Translations under genes and position numbers: made by a program
Source of the DNA: an uncultured Clostridia bacterium
GTDB taxonomy: Bacteria; Bacillota; Clostridia; Oscillospirales; Acutalibacteraceae
Assembly (NCBI GenBank): GCA_947626485.1
Contig: CANQSG010000005.1
Coordinates: 1 to 30,900, forward strand
Length of the DNA stretch: 30,900 nucleotides
Direction of reading: 5' to 3'
Part shown: piece by piece, positions 1 through 8,741 of the stretch
Layout: each line of letters starts with the position of its first letter
How positions within the stretch are numbered: position 1 is the stretch's first letter
Notes under the pieces: model-generated
Told to the model about the DNA's origin: nothing
Seen by the model: only the letters and a program-made list of their open reading frames with translations
The model's database searches: none

Positions 1-108
1 CAGCGACGAAACGTCGTCCGTCTCCTGCGCCCGGGCGGCGGCGGGGGCGAACGGCAGGGCGAGGGCGCAGCAGAGCAGAGCAGCGAGAATCGAACGGAGT
101 TTTTTCAT
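1..108 (-). CDS. Secreted or membrane protein, N-terminal fragment (partial)
   Basis: Only the first 36 codons lie in the window; the gene continues beyond base 1. The ATG is at 108-106 and the peptide starts MKKLRSILAALLCCALALPF, a classic Sec signal: a basic start (K2, K3, R5), a hydrophobic core at about residues 7-22 and an AAARA-type cleavage region followed by acidic residues. No mature domain is visible, so the function cannot be told. It sits 17 bases after the stop of the NHL/YIP1 gene, on the same strand, and is probably the fifth gene of the leftward transporter transcript. A purine-rich AGGCAGG lies at a reasonable distance upstream of the ATG. Confidence 0.75.
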   Translation of the reverse strand, partial: MKKLRSILAALLCCALALPFAPAAARAQETDDVSSL

Positions 109-125
109 GAAGCGACCCTGCCTTT

Positions 126-2243
126 CTATGCCCGGAACCGCAGCTCGGCGGAGATGTTTTGGATCAGGGCGACGATATCGCCCAGAAGGTTGAAGAAGAC
201 CATGCAGAGGAAGAGGATGATGGCGATGCCGAGGATGGTGAGCAGGCAGACGAGGATGTTCTTGCCCAGCTCGTAATCGTGCACGGTCAGGTTGCCGCAG
301 AAGATCAGCAGCGCCGTCCAGAAGATCGCGAAGCCCAGCACCATCGAGAGGATCGCGTATTCGTCCTCGGTCAGGCAGTGGCTCAGCAGCGTCGCCGGGA
401 TATAGAGGAGGACGATGGGGGTCAGGCTGTAACAGGTCGAGATGTAGATGTCCTTCATCGAGCCCTTGCCGTCCATCAGCGAGGTGAAACACCAGTTGGA
501 GACGCACCAGAGGGCGACGGGCAGCAGCAGACTCGCGAGCGAGACGAAGATCGAGCTCTGCGACGCGCTGCTTTGCAGCCCGTAGGCCTGCATCATGCCG
601 TTGCACAGGAAGGAGAGCGCCGCGAGGGCGAGCAGGACGGTCGCGGAGCGCACGCTCCCCCGCTGCTCGTGCTTGAGCTCGTAAAAGCCCTTGAAGGGGT
701 GGAAGATCAGATAGAGCGAATAAAGCAGCTCGCTGCGCAGTTTGCCGTTCGCCGGCAGGGCGCGGTTTTTCTCGTTGCGACGCGCGGCGACGCCGAACAA
801 TTTTACAATGCCGATGATCACAAGGACGGCGAGCAGGAAGATCCAGATGCCGTACCGGTTCAAAAAGGCCTGCCGCTCCTTTTCAAAGGCCTTCATATAA
901 TAGGTGCGGTTGCCGATCAGCTTGAAATAGGACATCGCCTCGCGGTAGTTCCCCTGATCGAGCAGGTCCTTGCCGATGCCGAAATAGGCGAGGTCGGAAT
1001 TGTTGTTGAAGGCGATGATCTCGTTCCACTTCTCGGTGCTGCCGGCGTAGTCGCGGTTTTCGCGCAGGGCGCAGACCTCGTCGAGCAGGTCGCCGTAGGC
1101 GGTGCGCTGTAACGTCGTGACCTCGCCGCGGCTCTCGTCGAGGGCGTAGAGTGTGCCGTCGGCGTAGGCGACCGAGGAAAGGGTCGTGAATTTGCCGAGG
1201 GCTTCGCCGTTGCCGCCGAAGGCATAGAGCAGGTTGCCGTCGTCGTCATAGACGAACATGCGCTGGTGCTCGGTGTCGACCAACAGATACTGCCCGTGGT
1301 CGAGCAGGCAGACCTCGCCGATGGCGGAGGCGGTGAAGTCCTTGTCGGTGCCGTAGGGGTCGAAGTCGATATCCCCCACCGGGCTGAAAAAGCCGTACCG
1401 AAAGAGCACGTCGGTGCCCGAGGGGTTGAGCTTTTTGATCGGGGCGTAGGTGCTCGCCGAGCTGTTGACGGCGGTATAGAGGTCGTAGGGGTCGATCGAG
1501 GCGGAGGTGACGTAGATAAAGCCCTCGTCGTCGACCGTCAGGTTGGAATATTCCACCGGGACGAAGCTGACGCTGCGTTCGAGCTGCTCCTCCGACATGA
1601 ACATCCGCCAGAAGAGCTCGAGGGCGTTGGCGGAGACGCGCTGCGCGCCGATGAAGCCCTCGAAATTGCCCTCGGGGCTGACCGCCATCACGCCCATGTT
1701 GGTGTTCATCGAGACGAGATACATCCGACCGGCGTCGTTGACGGCGACGGCGACGGGCTGATAAATGAAATTCTCGGGCAGCACGTCGGCGGAAAACTGC
1801 GCCGTCACCCGCAGAAAATGCAGGTCGCGGTCGAAGACGACGACGCGGCCGTGCATCGTGTCGGCGACGTAGAGGTTGCCGTCCTTGTCGACGAAGCAGC
1901 CCGTCGGGGCGTCGAAGCCGTCGGTCTGACCGGCGTTTTGAAATTCCCGCAGAACGGCGGTGCATTCGAGCCGCTCGTTTAAAATCACGATGCGGTTGTT
2001 GCCCTTGTCGGTGATGACAATGCGGCCGTCGGGGGCGACGGTGATGTCCGACGGGTGGTTGAGCGTCCCCGCCTCGCCGAAGCTGTCGTAGGCGCGCGCC
2101 GCCTGATAGGCGTCGGGTGAATACTGATATTTCCCGGCGACCGAATAGGTGTAGCTTTCCGCCGAAACCGAAATTCCGGCAAACGCCAGACAGGCCGCCG
2201 CTATCGTTATCAAAAGGACTTTTCGGAGCTTGCCTTTTGTCAT
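126..2243 (-). CDS. NHL-repeat beta-propeller / YIP1-domain membrane protein
   Basis: 705 residues. A signal peptide (1-28, cut near SVSA-ES) leads into an extracellular NHL-type propeller at about 55-380, with repeated motifs such as PSDITVAPDGRIVITDKGNN and PTGCFVDKDGNLYVADT. A TPR-like helical stretch (about 395-455, with YFGIGKDLLDQGNYREAMSYF) follows, then a transmembrane helix (about 466-489). The C-terminal YIP1-like domain (about 502-705) has several further membrane segments. The gene lies 37 bases after the second permease gene, so it is probably co-transcribed with the transporter. YIP1-domain proteins recur next to CUT1 sugar transporter genes in Firmicutes (family knowledge). A ligand-sensing or transporter-organising role is inference; no catalytic motif is visible. 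Confidence 0.85.
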   Translation of the reverse strand: MTKGKLRKVLLITIAAACLAFAGISVSAESYTYSVAGKYQYSPDAYQAARAYDSFGEAGTLNHPSDITVAPDGRIVITDKGNNRIVILNERLECTAVLREFQNAGQTDGFDAPTGCFVDKDGNLYVADTMHGRVVVFDRDLHFLRVTAQFSADVLPENFIYQPVAVAVNDAGRMYLVSMNTNMGVMAVSPEGNFEGFIGAQRVSANALELFWRMFMSEEQLERSVSFVPVEYSNLTVDDEGFIYVTSASIDPYDLYTAVNSSASTYAPIKKLNPSGTDVLFRYGFFSPVGDIDFDPYGTDKDFTASAIGEVCLLDHGQYLLVDTEHQRMFVYDDDGNLLYAFGGNGEALGKFTTLSSVAYADGTLYALDESRGEVTTLQRTAYGDLLDEVCALRENRDYAGSTEKWNEIIAFNNNSDLAYFGIGKDLLDQGNYREAMSYFKLIGNRTYYMKAFEKERQAFLNRYGIWIFLLAVLVIIGIVKLFGVAARRNEKNRALPANGKLRSELLYSLYLIFHPFKGFYELKHEQRGSVRSATVLLALAALSFLCNGMMQAYGLQSSASQSSIFVSLASLLLPVALWCVSNWCFTSLMDGKGSMKDIYISTCYSLTPIVLLYIPATLLSHCLTEDEYAILSMVLGFAIFWTALLIFCGNLTVHDYELGKNILVCLLTILGIAIILFLCMVFFNLLGDIVALIQNISAELRFRA

Positions 2244-2280
2244 TGCGTCAAATCCTTTCCTCGGGGCTTTCCGGCACGGT

Positions 2281-3159
2281 TCAATCCTTCATGCCGGACG
2301 TGGCGACCGTTTCGACGATGTTGCTCTGGGACAGCACGAACATCACGATGGGGACGAGCATCATCACGATGGTCGCGGCGGCGGCGGTGCCTTGCCGGGC
2401 GACGCCCGCGGTGACGATCTGCGAGAGCACATAATTCAAGGTCTTGCTCTGCTCGGACTGGATAAAGGTGGTCGAGCCGGTGTTCCACAGCCCCTGGAAC
2501 GAGAAGATAATCAGGGTGAGCCACGCGGGTTTGACGAGCGGCATCACGATGCGCCAGAAGGTGTGCCACTCGCCGCTGCCGTCGATACGGGCGGCCTCGA
2601 GCAGGGTGTCGGGGATGTTGGTCTCCATGAACTGCTTCATGAGGTAAAGCCCGAGCGAGGAGCCGAAGGCGGGCAGGATGATCGAAAAGAGGCTGTCGAG
2701 CAGGCGGAGCTTCGCCATGATGAGGTAGCTCGGGATGGCGGTGACGGCGGTGCTGAACATCAGCGAGAGGACGACCGTCTGGAACATGAGGTTCCTGCCC
2801 GGGAATTGGTGCTTGGCAAAGACGTAGGCGCACATCGAGGAGAGGATCAGATGCCCGCCGGTGCCGGCGACGGCGACGAGGACGGTGTTCAAAATATAGC
2901 GGGAGAAGGGCACCCAGCCGTCGCCCGTCAGCTGCATGAGGTCGCGGAAGTTTTTGAAGGTCGGGTTCTGGACGAAGAAGCGGGGCGGGTACGCCCAGAG
3001 CTCGTCGAGGGGCTTCAAGGAGCTCGAGATCGCGTAGACCAGCGGGAGCGCCATAAAGGCGCCGTAGAGGATGATTAAAAGGAAGATCGCGACGTTGCCC
3101 GACCGGCTGCGGTTGATGCGCAGGGCGCGCCTGCGGCGGAGTTTATGCGTTCGCATCAT
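2281..3159 (-). CDS. Carbohydrate ABC transporter permease (CUT1, MalG/AraQ type)
   Basis: 292 residues, one of two membrane subunits of a CUT1 sugar importer. A basic N-terminus (MMRTHKLRRRR) is followed by a first membrane helix (IFLLIILYGAFMALPLVYAI) and then five more. The EAA loop that contacts the ATPase is visible as LLEAARIDGSGEWHTFWRIV, before MPLVKPAWLT. The start is placed at the ATG at 3159. It overlaps the stop of the upstream permease in an ATGA junction and has AAAGGTGG just upstream; an in-frame extension to 3189 would run into the upstream gene without a ribosome site. Translational coupling with the partner permease is therefore likely. The sugar cannot be read from this subunit. 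No ATPase gene lies nearby. Confidence 0.93.
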   Translation of the reverse strand: MMRTHKLRRRRALRINRSRSGNVAIFLLIILYGAFMALPLVYAISSSLKPLDELWAYPPRFFVQNPTFKNFRDLMQLTGDGWVPFSRYILNTVLVAVAGTGGHLILSSMCAYVFAKHQFPGRNLMFQTVVLSLMFSTAVTAIPSYLIMAKLRLLDSLFSIILPAFGSSLGLYLMKQFMETNIPDTLLEAARIDGSGEWHTFWRIVMPLVKPAWLTLIIFSFQGLWNTGSTTFIQSEQSKTLNYVLSQIVTAGVARQGTAAAATIVMMLVPIVMFVLSQSNIVETVATSGMKD

Positions 3160-4088
3160 TGCCCCACCTTTCCGATCAACCGCTTGCACAGCAGGTTCGA
3201 GCCGATCATGATGACAAAGAGCACCGTCGCGATGGCGGACGCGTAGCCCATTTCATAGCGGATGCTACCGTAATCGGTCAGGTGGTTCATGATGGTGTGC
3301 GCCGCATAGTCGGTGCTCGGGTAGCTGCAAAGGGCGGTGATGACCGGGCCGACGTTAAACGCCGAGGTGATCGACATGACCGCGCTGAACATCATCTGCG
3401 GCCGCATCATCGGCAGCGTGATAAACCAGAGCTCCTGAAAGCGGTTGCGGATGCCGTCGATCGCGCCGGCCTCGTAATAGCTTTTCTCCATGCCCTGAAA
3501 CCCGGCGATGAAGGACAGAAAGCCGGTGCCCATCGCCGACCAGAGGGAGACGAGGATAATCAGCCCCATCATGTACTGCGGGTTGCTGAAAAAGAGGATC
3601 GGCTCCTGAATCACGCCGAGGCGCAGCAGCAGGCTGTTGACGTAGCCGTAATCGTCCGAGCTGAACATGACCTGCCAGATGAGATACCCGTTGCCGCAGA
3701 TCGAGGGCGCGTAAAACAGCAGGGTGACGACGGCGCGCAGCTTCGGCTGCAATTCGTTGATGAACCAGGCGAAGATCAGGCTGAGCAGATAGCCGCCCGG
3801 GCCGATGGCGACGGCGAGGATGATCGTGTTTTTGATCGCCTTGATAAAGATCGAATCGTTGAAAAGCAGGCGGGTGTAGTTCGCGAAGCCGACGAAGCCG
3901 GGCATTTCGAGCATGTTGAAGTCCGTGAAGCTCAGCACGACGGAGGTCAACACCGGCAGCACGGTAAAGACGAAGAAAAAGAGCATATACGGCAGCGCGA
4001 AGGCGTAACAGACGCGCTTGTCGAACATCCGCCGCAGCAGGCTCTTGCGCCGCGCGGCGGGGGCGGCGGAGACAGTTTGTTTTGCCAA
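3156..4088 (-). CDS. Carbohydrate ABC transporter permease (CUT1, MalF/UgpA/LplB type)
   Basis: About 310 residues; partner of the 2281-3159 permease. It has a short basic cytoplasmic tail (RRKSLLRRMFDKRVC) and six predicted membrane helices, beginning AFALPYMLFFFVFTVLPVL. The EAA loop is EAGAIDGIRNRFQELWFITL, before PMMRP. No ATG is well placed: a TTG at 4097 overlaps the solute-binding gene stop but lies one base from the GGAGG at about 4099-4103. The TTG at 4088 has a 10-base spacer and is preferred here. Both choices leave the gene coupled to the upstream solute-binding protein. Family and topology are clear; substrate is unknown, though the neighbouring GH38 enzyme suggests mannosides. 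Confidence 0.9.
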   Translation of the reverse strand: MAKQTVSAAPAARRKSLLRRMFDKRVCYAFALPYMLFFFVFTVLPVLTSVVLSFTDFNMLEMPGFVGFANYTRLLFNDSIFIKAIKNTIILAVAIGPGGYLLSLIFAWFINELQPKLRAVVTLLFYAPSICGNGYLIWQVMFSSDDYGYVNSLLLRLGVIQEPILFFSNPQYMMGLIILVSLWSAMGTGFLSFIAGFQGMEKSYYEAGAIDGIRNRFQELWFITLPMMRPQMMFSAVMSITSAFNVGPVITALCSYPSTDYAAHTIMNHLTDYGSIRYEMGYASAIATVLFVIMIGSNLLCKRLIGKVGQ

Positions 4089-4093
4089 AATTC

Positions 4094-6910
4094 TCAATCC
4101 TCCAACCCGAATTCGTTGCGTTTGCGCGTCAGCTCGTCGTTGAGTTCCGGAATGTAATCCCGCAGCACCTCGGTCGGGTCCTCCGCGACGCTCTGCTCGG
4201 CGTTGGCGTTATAGGTGCGGTTGAACGCGAAGGTGATGGTGCGCGCGAGATAATAACCGCCCGGGACCTCGGGCACCGCTTTGGCGTTTTCGGCCTGCGC
4301 GGTCAGCGCGTTGTACTCCTGATACGACCAGGTCATCCGGCGGATCGCCTCCCGGTTGGCCGTGTTGTATTTGGCGGCGGAGCCGAGGATGCTTTCGAGG
4401 TTGCGGCCGTAGACGCTTTGCAGGTCGTCCGACAGCCACCACTTGACAAATTCCCAGGCGAGCGCCTGCTTGTCGCTGCTGCGAACGATCATCGTGCCGA
4501 CCGCGGTGCCGACCGCCGAGCGATCGAGGCTGCCGTCGGCGCGGCGGGTGCCGGGGACGGGAACCATTTCCCACAGCCCCTCGATCTCGGGCGCGTAGAC
4601 CGAAAGGGTGTTGTAGATCGTGTAATCCTCCACGCCGCAGGGCATTTCGCCCGTGCGGAAGCGGTTGGCGAAGTTATAGGACGCCGGGAAGGCGTAGAGG
4701 GTGTAGAGCTTCATGTATTCCTCGAAGCTGCTCAGCGCGACGTCGCTGCCGAGCGCCGAGCGGACGCCCTCGCCCTCGTAAAGCCCGCCGCCGTTCTGGA
4801 ACAGGACGGTGCCGTACCCGACGAGGCCGACCGGGAAGGACATATTCATGTTTTTCGCCTGCAATTCCGAAGCGAGCACCCGCATCTCCCGCAGCGTTTC
4901 GGGCACCTGCCAGCCGTATTCGGCGAAGATATCCTTGCGGTAGAAGAACATCGGGAAGCTGAAGGTCTCGGGCAGGGCGTAGACGCTGCCGTTGAAGCGG
5001 AAGGGCGAGACCGCCGCCGGGAAGAACCGGGCTTCGACCTCCTCGAAATCGTCGAACTGCGTCAAATCGGTGACGGCGTTGCGGATGGCGTAGTTGATCG
5101 GGTCGCTCGCCGGGTTGTTGAGGACGACGTCGGGCCCCGTGCCCGCCAAGATCGAGGGCAGCAGCGTCCCCGCCGCGACGAGCTGCAGCTTGACCGACAC
5201 GTCGTGCTGCGCGCAGAAGCGGGTGTCGATGAGCTGGCGCAGCACCTCCGCCTGGTCGCGGCCGAGCTGCGTCCAGACCGTGAGCTGTTCGCGCTGTTTG
5301 CCGTCGGCGACGCCGATCGAGTTATAGTCCTTGACAAAGGAGGAGAGCAGCCGCTGCGCCCAGTGGCCGACGGCGTGGAAAAAGCCGCCGCCGGGCTGAT
5401 GATACGCCGGGTCGTCGCCGATGTAGATCCAGTCGATCTGCAGCGGCTGGGCGGTGCTGTCCAGCAGCCAGCTCGCGAGCGAGCCGAGGTTCGACTGAAA
5501 CGCCTTGAGGTATTTTGCAATGCGGCGGGGCTGCTCGGTCATCTTCTCGAGCTGGAAGATGAGCTTTTGCAGGATCGTCGTATACCCGGCGTCGACCCCC
5601 GCAAGGGCGACGATGCGATCGACTAAATCCTCGAAATCGTCGTGAATCTGCCCCATTTCGGCGATCTGCTCGGGCAGCTGGCGGTCGAAGCCGTAGTCGC
5701 GGTAGGGGTCGGGCGAAACGCCGGTGATCATCACGATGTCGCGATAAATGCGGTTGAGCTTTGTCAGGCGGTCGTCGATCTCGGAGAGGTATTCCGCCAG
5801 ATCGCCGACGACGGCCTCGAGGGTCAACAGGTGGTCGCCCGCCGTCAGATAAAAGCCGTAGGCGCCCGCCTCGTCGCCGAGGACCTTTTGCTGCCAGTCG
5901 TCGCTGTAATCGAAGGTCAGGCGTTCGGCTTCGGCGAAGGGCACCTGCCCGTCGATGCTCAATTTCCGGCTGCTGAAGATGCCGGAGGTCACGTTCTGGC
6001 GGAAGCGCAGGGCGACGGAATAGACGCCGTCGACGTCGACGTGGAACCGCCAGGAGACGGCGCTGCGCGGGTTTTTCCAGCCGCCGCCCCCGACCGTGTT
6101 AAAGACGCGGGCGTAGGACGACTGGGGATAGGTGTCGGCAGAGACGGGGTCGCTCTGCGGCAAAATCGTCGTGTCGGTTTTCGAGGTGAGCCGCTCGCCC
6201 TGCAACACGACGCTGCCCTGCCCCGCCGTTTCGGGGACGCTCGCGCGATAGGTCGCGTAATCGACCGGCGGCTCGTACGGCGCAAAGCCGAGGGCGGCGA
6301 CGGTCAGCCCGCCGCGCCGCGCCTCGAGCGAGACGGTGTGCGCCCCGGCGGTCAGCGGGAAGAGGTAAGGCTCGTTGCGGTAGCCGGTGCTGTCAAAGGC
6401 GTACCGCTGCTGGAGGGCGGCGAGCTCGCGGGTCTCGGGCTGGGTGTCGTCGCGGGTGCCGTCGTTCTCGATCAGCTCGTCCTGCTCGTAGAGCCGGGGG
6501 AAGTTGAAGACCTGCACGTCGTCGAAGGGCTGCTTGCCGTCGACCAGCACCGACAGCTCGACGTCGCCCGAGCCTTCGATGGTCTGATAGCACAGAGAAA
6601 AGGCGAAATCGCCGGGCTGCGAGAGCTCGACGCGGAATTCCGCCCTGCCGCCCGCGGGGATCGATACGTTGCCGTTCGCGTCGGCGGCGGCGCCGTTTTC
6701 GCCGGTTTGCAGGGCGGCGGCAGCCGTCGCGCCGGACGGGGCGGGCTGCGCGGTATAATTATATGTATTATATGTCTGCTCCGCGGGAGCGGAGGCGGCA
6801 TTTGCATGACATAGCAAACCGGAAAACAGGGGGAAAAGCAGGGCGCCGGAGAGCAGAAAATATAGCAAATGAATGGCTTTTCTTCTCTTTTGTATTGTTT
6901 TTGTCATCAT
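4094..6910 (-). CDS. Large extracellular solute-binding protein with two N-terminal beta-sandwich-like modules
   Basis: 938 residues, about twice the usual length of a family 1 solute-binding protein. The start at 6910 (ATGATG) follows GAGGTGG; an upstream in-frame ATG at 6958 lacks a ribosome site and would begin at the predicted transcription start. A signal segment (about 12-36) ends in ANAASA with no convincing lipobox. Two beta-rich modules follow, at about 70-205 (ending LTAGAHTVSLEARRGG) and 210-365 (ending LTAGDHLLTLEAVVG); these repeated phrases resemble carbohydrate-binding jelly-roll modules. A helical region (365-510) leads to the binding domain (about 515-938), with GPDVVLNNPASDPINYA, SVYALPETFSFPMFFYRKD and WEFVKWWLSDD. 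It is the first gene of the leftward operon, with its own sigma-A promoter. The substrate is probably an oligosaccharide (inference). Confidence 0.88.
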   Translation of the reverse strand: MMTKTIQKRRKAIHLLYFLLSGALLFPLFSGLLCHANAASAPAEQTYNTYNYTAQPAPSGATAAAALQTGENGAAADANGNVSIPAGGRAEFRVELSQPGDFAFSLCYQTIEGSGDVELSVLVDGKQPFDDVQVFNFPRLYEQDELIENDGTRDDTQPETRELAALQQRYAFDSTGYRNEPYLFPLTAGAHTVSLEARRGGLTVAALGFAPYEPPVDYATYRASVPETAGQGSVVLQGERLTSKTDTTILPQSDPVSADTYPQSSYARVFNTVGGGGWKNPRSAVSWRFHVDVDGVYSVALRFRQNVTSGIFSSRKLSIDGQVPFAEAERLTFDYSDDWQQKVLGDEAGAYGFYLTAGDHLLTLEAVVGDLAEYLSEIDDRLTKLNRIYRDIVMITGVSPDPYRDYGFDRQLPEQIAEMGQIHDDFEDLVDRIVALAGVDAGYTTILQKLIFQLEKMTEQPRRIAKYLKAFQSNLGSLASWLLDSTAQPLQIDWIYIGDDPAYHQPGGGFFHAVGHWAQRLLSSFVKDYNSIGVADGKQREQLTVWTQLGRDQAEVLRQLIDTRFCAQHDVSVKLQLVAAGTLLPSILAGTGPDVVLNNPASDPINYAIRNAVTDLTQFDDFEEVEARFFPAAVSPFRFNGSVYALPETFSFPMFFYRKDIFAEYGWQVPETLREMRVLASELQAKNMNMSFPVGLVGYGTVLFQNGGGLYEGEGVRSALGSDVALSSFEEYMKLYTLYAFPASYNFANRFRTGEMPCGVEDYTIYNTLSVYAPEIEGLWEMVPVPGTRRADGSLDRSAVGTAVGTMIVRSSDKQALAWEFVKWWLSDDLQSVYGRNLESILGSAAKYNTANREAIRRMTWSYQEYNALTAQAENAKAVPEVPGGYYLARTITFAFNRTYNANAEQSVAEDPTEVLRDYIPELNDELTRKRNEFGLED

Positions 6911-6963
6911 TTGCCACCTCAAAAAGCATGATTGCGCCTTAAAAAAATCTAAGTTCATGATAC

Positions 6964-6992
6964 ATTCTACACTACAAGACCCGATTTGTCAA
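6964..6992 (-). promoter_or_regulatory. Sigma-A promoter for the leftward transporter operon
   Basis: On the minus strand, TTGACA (6992-6987), a 17-base spacer and TAGAAT (6969-6964). Transcription should start near 6957, giving a leader of about 47 bases before the ATG at 6910. It diverges from the promoter at 7022-7050, with about 30 bases between the two -35 boxes. Confidence 0.85.
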
Positions 6993-7000
6993 TCTTTTTT

Positions 7001-7041
7001 TATAGTTTTTTGCAAAAACGATTGACTTTCAAAAAACTATA
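7001..7041. repeat. 12-bp perfect inverted repeat in the divergent promoter region (candidate operator)
   Basis: TATAGTTTTTTG at 7001-7012 and its exact reverse complement CAAAAAACTATA at 7030-7041, 17 bases apart. The repeat brackets the rightward -35 box and lies 8 bases from the leftward -35 box. It is upstream of both predicted transcription starts, so it acts as DNA and not as an RNA hairpin. A shorter palindrome, TTTTTGCAAAAA, sits inside it at 7007-7018. Binding by the GntR/LacI protein encoded at 13674 is inference. Confidence 0.6.
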
Positions 7042-7050
7042 TGATATAAT
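7022..7050 (+). promoter_or_regulatory. Sigma-A promoter for the solute-binding protein / glycosidase operon
   Basis: TTGACT (7022-7027), a 17-base spacer and TATAAT (7045-7050). Start of transcription is expected near 7057, leaving a leader of about 120 bases before the ATG at 7177. The right arm of the inverted repeat lies in the spacer, a position suited to repression. Confidence 0.88.
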
Positions 7051-7176
7051 GCAAATACGGCAAACAGAAAGCGCGGAAAGCGGCGGGGAAATCCGGCGGA
7101 AAACCGCCCGCCCCCGGCCTTGCGCGAGCCGCATTCCCGACCCGAAGAAAAAACAAAAAGAATGGAGTCTTGTCAC

Positions 7177-8718
7177 ATGAAAAAACTGATTTGCCTTCTT
7201 TTAGCCGCAGCGATGCTGCTCTGCTTCTGCGCCTGCGGCGGCGACACCGTCGTCATGACGACGTCGCAGAACTTCACCGAAGGCCAAAGCGGCACCATGA
7301 CGGGCGGCGACGCGGACGCGAGCGGTTCGGCCGGCGGCGGCGCGGGCGCCGGGACGACCGCGAACAACGGCGGCACAGCCGGCGGCACGACCGGCGGCAG
7401 CGGCGGCGGCACGGCAGGCGGCACCGTGACGACCAAGGGCGATTTAAAGGGCGCCACCATCAAAGTCGTCACGACCAGCAAGACGAACTTCCCGACCTCG
7501 AAGGGCAACACCCTTTCGAGCAAGGCGCGGTACGAAGCCCTGCAGCAGCTGCAAAAGGATCTGAACTGCAAGCTGTCGGTGCAGGTGACGACGGGCGAGA
7601 CCATCAACACCTCGCTGACGAAGGCGCAGCTCGCCGGTGAAAAATACGCCGACGTCATTTCCCTGCCGGTCTACGACGTCGTGGGCTACATCGGCGGCGG
7701 CTCGATCACCGACCTTAGCAGGATCAGCACGATCGACCTTTCGAAGAGCTACATGAACTTCGCCGACTGCGTGACGAACGGCAAGATCAAGGGACACACC
7801 TATATGGTGCTCGCCGAGGGCTCGACCTTCGGCTCCAACAAGACCGTCTTCTTTAATAAGGAAATCCTCAAAAGCATCCACAAGAGCGAGAACCACATTT
7901 ACGACCTCGTGAAATCCGGCAAATGGACGGTGCAGGCCTTCCACGACCTCGCGAAGGAAGCGGTGCTCGACCTCGACGGCAAGTCGGGTCTGACCCCCTC
8001 CGACCGGCTCGGCATGCTCGTCGTCGACGTCAACTGCTCGAGCATGGAGGCCTTCCTCGCCGCAACGGGCGCGCAGATCCTCAAGACCGACGCCAACGGC
8101 ATGAACATCACCTATAACATGGATTCCGCCGAGATCGCCAACGCCATCCAGCTCGCTAACGACACCTATAGCGGCGTCACCTACGGCACCTCCTCCAACG
8201 ACCAGGAGCTCTACAACCTCTTCATGAGCGGCCACGGCCTCTTCCTCGTCACCTCGGCGAACATGGCGTCGGCGATCTGCGATATGGACGACGATTACGG
8301 CCTTGTGCCCTTCCCCTCGGTCTCGGGCAAATCGAACGCCACCATTCCGATCTGGGGCGCGCCCGCCTACGCCATCCCCTCGCGCATGTCGGAGAAGGAC
8401 ACCGCCAACGCCGGCACCTTCTTGCAGGCCTACTGCGAATACGACGCCACGACCCTGCCGACGACCTATCAGGAATTCAAGACCCGCTATCTGCGCGACG
8501 ACCAGTCTTATGAAAACCTCCAGCTCGCCCACAAGTCGCAGGAATTCCGCGTCTCCTCGATCCTCTGCTCGGTCAACCTCTGGGGCGTGCACACCGGCAC
8601 CTACCAGATCTTCTACGGCACCGTGCAGAAGCCCAACGTCTCCATCACCGCGATGGTGAACGAGCGCAAGAACGCCAGCATCACCTCGCTGAAGGACTGG
8701 CTCGCCAAGATCAAATAA
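7177..8718 (+). CDS. Extracellular solute-binding lipoprotein (sugar ABC transporter)
   Basis: 513 residues. The start at 7177 (MKKLICLLLAAAMLLCFCAC) follows GGAG at 7164; upstream in-frame codons are not signal-like. A lipoprotein signal ends at Cys20 (FCAC-GGD; Cys16 and Cys18 are less likely). A flexible Gly/Thr/Ser linker (about 42-86) tethers the binding domain (about 90-513), which shows YADVISLPVYDVVGYI, VFFNKEILKSI and WGAPAYAIPSRMSEKDT, as in family 1 sugar-binding proteins. It is first in the rightward operon with the hydrolase and the mannosidase, and divergent from a second solute-binding protein that is encoded with the only permease pair. Both proteins may feed one transporter (inference). 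Confidence 0.9.
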   Translation: MKKLICLLLAAAMLLCFCACGGDTVVMTTSQNFTEGQSGTMTGGDADASGSAGGGAGAGTTANNGGTAGGTTGGSGGGTAGGTVTTKGDLKGATIKVVTTSKTNFPTSKGNTLSSKARYEALQQLQKDLNCKLSVQVTTGETINTSLTKAQLAGEKYADVISLPVYDVVGYIGGGSITDLSRISTIDLSKSYMNFADCVTNGKIKGHTYMVLAEGSTFGSNKTVFFNKEILKSIHKSENHIYDLVKSGKWTVQAFHDLAKEAVLDLDGKSGLTPSDRLGMLVVDVNCSSMEAFLAATGAQILKTDANGMNITYNMDSAEIANAIQLANDTYSGVTYGTSSNDQELYNLFMSGHGLFLVTSANMASAICDMDDDYGLVPFPSVSGKSNATIPIWGAPAYAIPSRMSEKDTANAGTFLQAYCEYDATTLPTTYQEFKTRYLRDDQSYENLQLAHKSQEFRVSSILCSVNLWGVHTGTYQIFYGTVQKPNVSITAMVNERKNASITSLKDWLAKIK

Positions 8719-8741
8719 CCCACCCGCGAACGACGGCACAC

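Noticed and set aside
159..1112. Long plus-strand open frame opposite the NHL/YIP1 gene, and similar ones at 4082-5626, 5642-6814 and 17566-19389
   Set aside because: They run antisense to clear genes, are rich in Arg, Ala, Val, Asp and Gln as expected from reverse reading of GC-rich codons, and show no family motifs or ribosome sites.
7013..7029. CcpA cre site in the divergent promoter region
   Set aside because: A partial AAACGATT core is present, but the outer TG and CA positions of the cre consensus do not match.
7095..7108. GGCGG-AAAA-CCGCC hairpin in the leader of the second solute-binding protein gene, as a riboswitch
   Set aside because: A 5-bp stem alone in a GC-rich leader is expected by chance; no known riboswitch core is visible.
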